This document shows positions 63,362 through 64,000 of a DNA stretch of 64,000 bases, piece by piece. The stretch is from Candidatus Pelagibacter sp. RS40 (GTDB lineage Bacteria > Pseudomonadota > Alphaproteobacteria > Pelagibacterales > Pelagibacteraceae), in contig NZ_CP020778.1 in the NCBI RefSeq assembly GCF_002101295.1, positions 1,314,806-1,378,805 of the forward strand, given 5' to 3'. Below the pieces are notes generated by a model, which saw only the letters and a program-made list of their open reading frames with translations, was not told the DNA's origin and searched no databases. Each line of letters starts with the position of its first letter. Position 1 is the first letter of the stretch. A program made the position numbers and the translations under genes.

Positions 63362-64000
63362 TTAACATCCTTTAAAAGAACTAGACATATTTTTGATTAA
63401 ATCAAAATATAAGTCTTTTCCAGGATCCAAAGTAGCTCCTAATGGATCTACAACACCAGTTTTAATATTCATATCCCTAGCAACTGCTTTAATGATATCG
63501 GGGTTAAATTGGGGCTCTGAAAATACACAAGCAACTTTATCATGTTCAATTATTTCTCTAATTTCTGCTAATTGTTCTGCTCCTGGCATTACATCTGTAT
63601 TGACTGTAAAAGCGCCCAATATATTAACATCAAATCTTTTTTCGAAATATTGATAAGCATCATGGAAAACAATTGATGCTATACTCTGATTTAATTCAGA
63701 GGAAACATTACTTACAAGTTTATCAATATCTTTTAATGCTTTCTTTAAGTTGCTTTTATATTTAGAGGCATTTTTAGCATCGTTTTCAATTAAATGTTCT
63801 GCCATTTCATTTAATATAACTTTAGCATTCATTGGATCTAACCATATATGTGGATCAAATTCACCGTGGTGATGCCCTTCGTGTCCATCATGATCGTCGT
63901 GATTGTCATGATCATCTTTTTTTGCATGTTCGTCATGGTCGTGATCGTCATGATCATCTTTTTTTGCATGTTCGTCATGGTCGTGATCGTCATGATCATC
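63362..64000 (-). CDS. znuA: Zinc ABC transporter substrate-binding protein ZnuA, 5'-truncated by window edge
   Basis: C-terminal 212 residues of the periplasmic zinc receptor. Just inside the edge is a His/Asp-rich loop of about 45 residues, then HHHGEFDPHIWLDP, where the first zinc His is followed by the typical DPHxWLDP. The second domain has SIASIVFHDAYQYFEKRF (zinc His) and VACVFSEPQFNPDIIK, with GVVDPLGATLDPGKDLYFDL near the end. The M at 63832 is internal, not the start. The His-rich loop contains an exact 42-bp tandem duplication. Cotranscribed with the COG0523 gene. Confidence 0.93.
   Translation of the reverse strand, partial: DDHDDHDHDEHAKKDDHDDHDHDEHAKKDDHDNHDDHDGHEGHHHGEFDPHIWLDPMNAKVILNEMAEHLIENDAKNASKYKSNLKKALKDIDKLVSNVSSELNQSIASIVFHDAYQYFEKRFDVNILGAFTVNTDVMPGAEQLAEIREIIEHDKVACVFSEPQFNPDIIKAVARDMNIKTGVVDPLGATLDPGKDLYFDLIKNMSSSFKGC
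63917..64000. repeat. Exact 42-bp tandem repeat in the znuA His-rich loop
   Basis: Two identical 42-base units (63917-63958 and 63959-64000), each beginning with seven T on the plus strand. On the coding strand each unit specifies 14 residues, DDHDDHDHDEHAKK. A third, degenerate unit follows (DDHDNHDDHDGH). More copies may lie beyond the edge. The unit length is a multiple of three, so copy changes keep the frame. Confidence 0.9.

Noticed and set aside
63917..64000. CRISPR-like repeat
   Set aside because: The units are directly adjacent without spacers and lie in the coding frame of the ZnuA His-rich loop.

Overview
The window looks like part of a Candidatus Pelagibacter-type (SAR11, Alphaproteobacteria) chromosome. 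The reasons are the very low GC content with Lys/Ile/Asn-rich proteins, almost no intergenic DNA, many start/stop overlaps, alphaproteobacterial gene orders (rpmF-plsX-ihfA-merR; sdhE/recG; dgt-argS-nagZ-scpAB-tatABC-serS-yajC-secDF), a K+-independent type H+-pyrophosphatase, and MetY-based methionine synthesis with a SAM-responsive pseudoknot upstream of one metY. This assignment rests on recognition of families and synteny, not on a database search.

Layout. 1-7.4 kb: truncated thiL, hppA, bamE, a cytochrome bc1 chaperone, rpmF-plsX-ihfA-merR-rpmG, chorismate mutase and ctaA. 7.4-12.1 kb: two metY paralogs, one behind a SAM-II/SAM-V-like pseudoknot and one heading an operon with an alpha/beta hydrolase and a methyltransferase-like protein. 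12.2-20.5 kb: rplM-rpsI-argC-lipoprotein-hom, gpx-nhaA-zinc-ribbon protein, tRNA-Pro, an NDUFS4-type subunit, an SbmA/BacA-type transporter, glpX and tRNA-Glu. 20.5-25.0 kb: the accessory part, with a GIY-YIG protein, two glycosyltransferases, a tyrosine recombinase with a core-site-like dyad at its start codon, a small membrane ORF, a strongly structured RNA candidate, a one-domain MGMT and about 480 bp of palindrome-bearing non-coding DNA. 25-38 kb: two transporters, then mbl-tatD-metG-holB-tmk-dacC-rlpA-mltB-rarD on the minus strand, tRNA-Ser, sdhE/recG and a DUF502 protein. 38-48 kb: M48 protease, tRNA-Lys, tgt-ppi-coaD-gyrA-ssb, uvrA and a PuuD-like membrane protein. 48-59 kb: one long minus-strand gene train from dgt to secF. 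59-64 kb: erpA-xthA, an Ldh-family dehydrogenase, and a zinc-linked operon (znuA, COG0523 GTPase, WD40 protein, small CHEPxCPP protein) that runs off the right edge.

How the genes work together. Most are housekeeping: lipid precursor synthesis, translation, protein export (Tat and Sec auxiliary), chromosome segregation (ScpAB), cell-wall turnover (DacC, RlpA, MltB, NagZ) and DNA repair. Two physiological themes stand out. One is sulfur and methionine (hom plus two MetY). The other is zinc: a ZnuA/COG0523 operon, a tRNA-guanine transglycosylase in which all four usual zinc ligands are replaced, and cysteine-free L32 and L33.

The most interesting stretch is 22.7-25.0 kb, where recombinase, dyad, small ORF, palindromes and RNA candidate sit together. 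That these form one functional unit is inference only.
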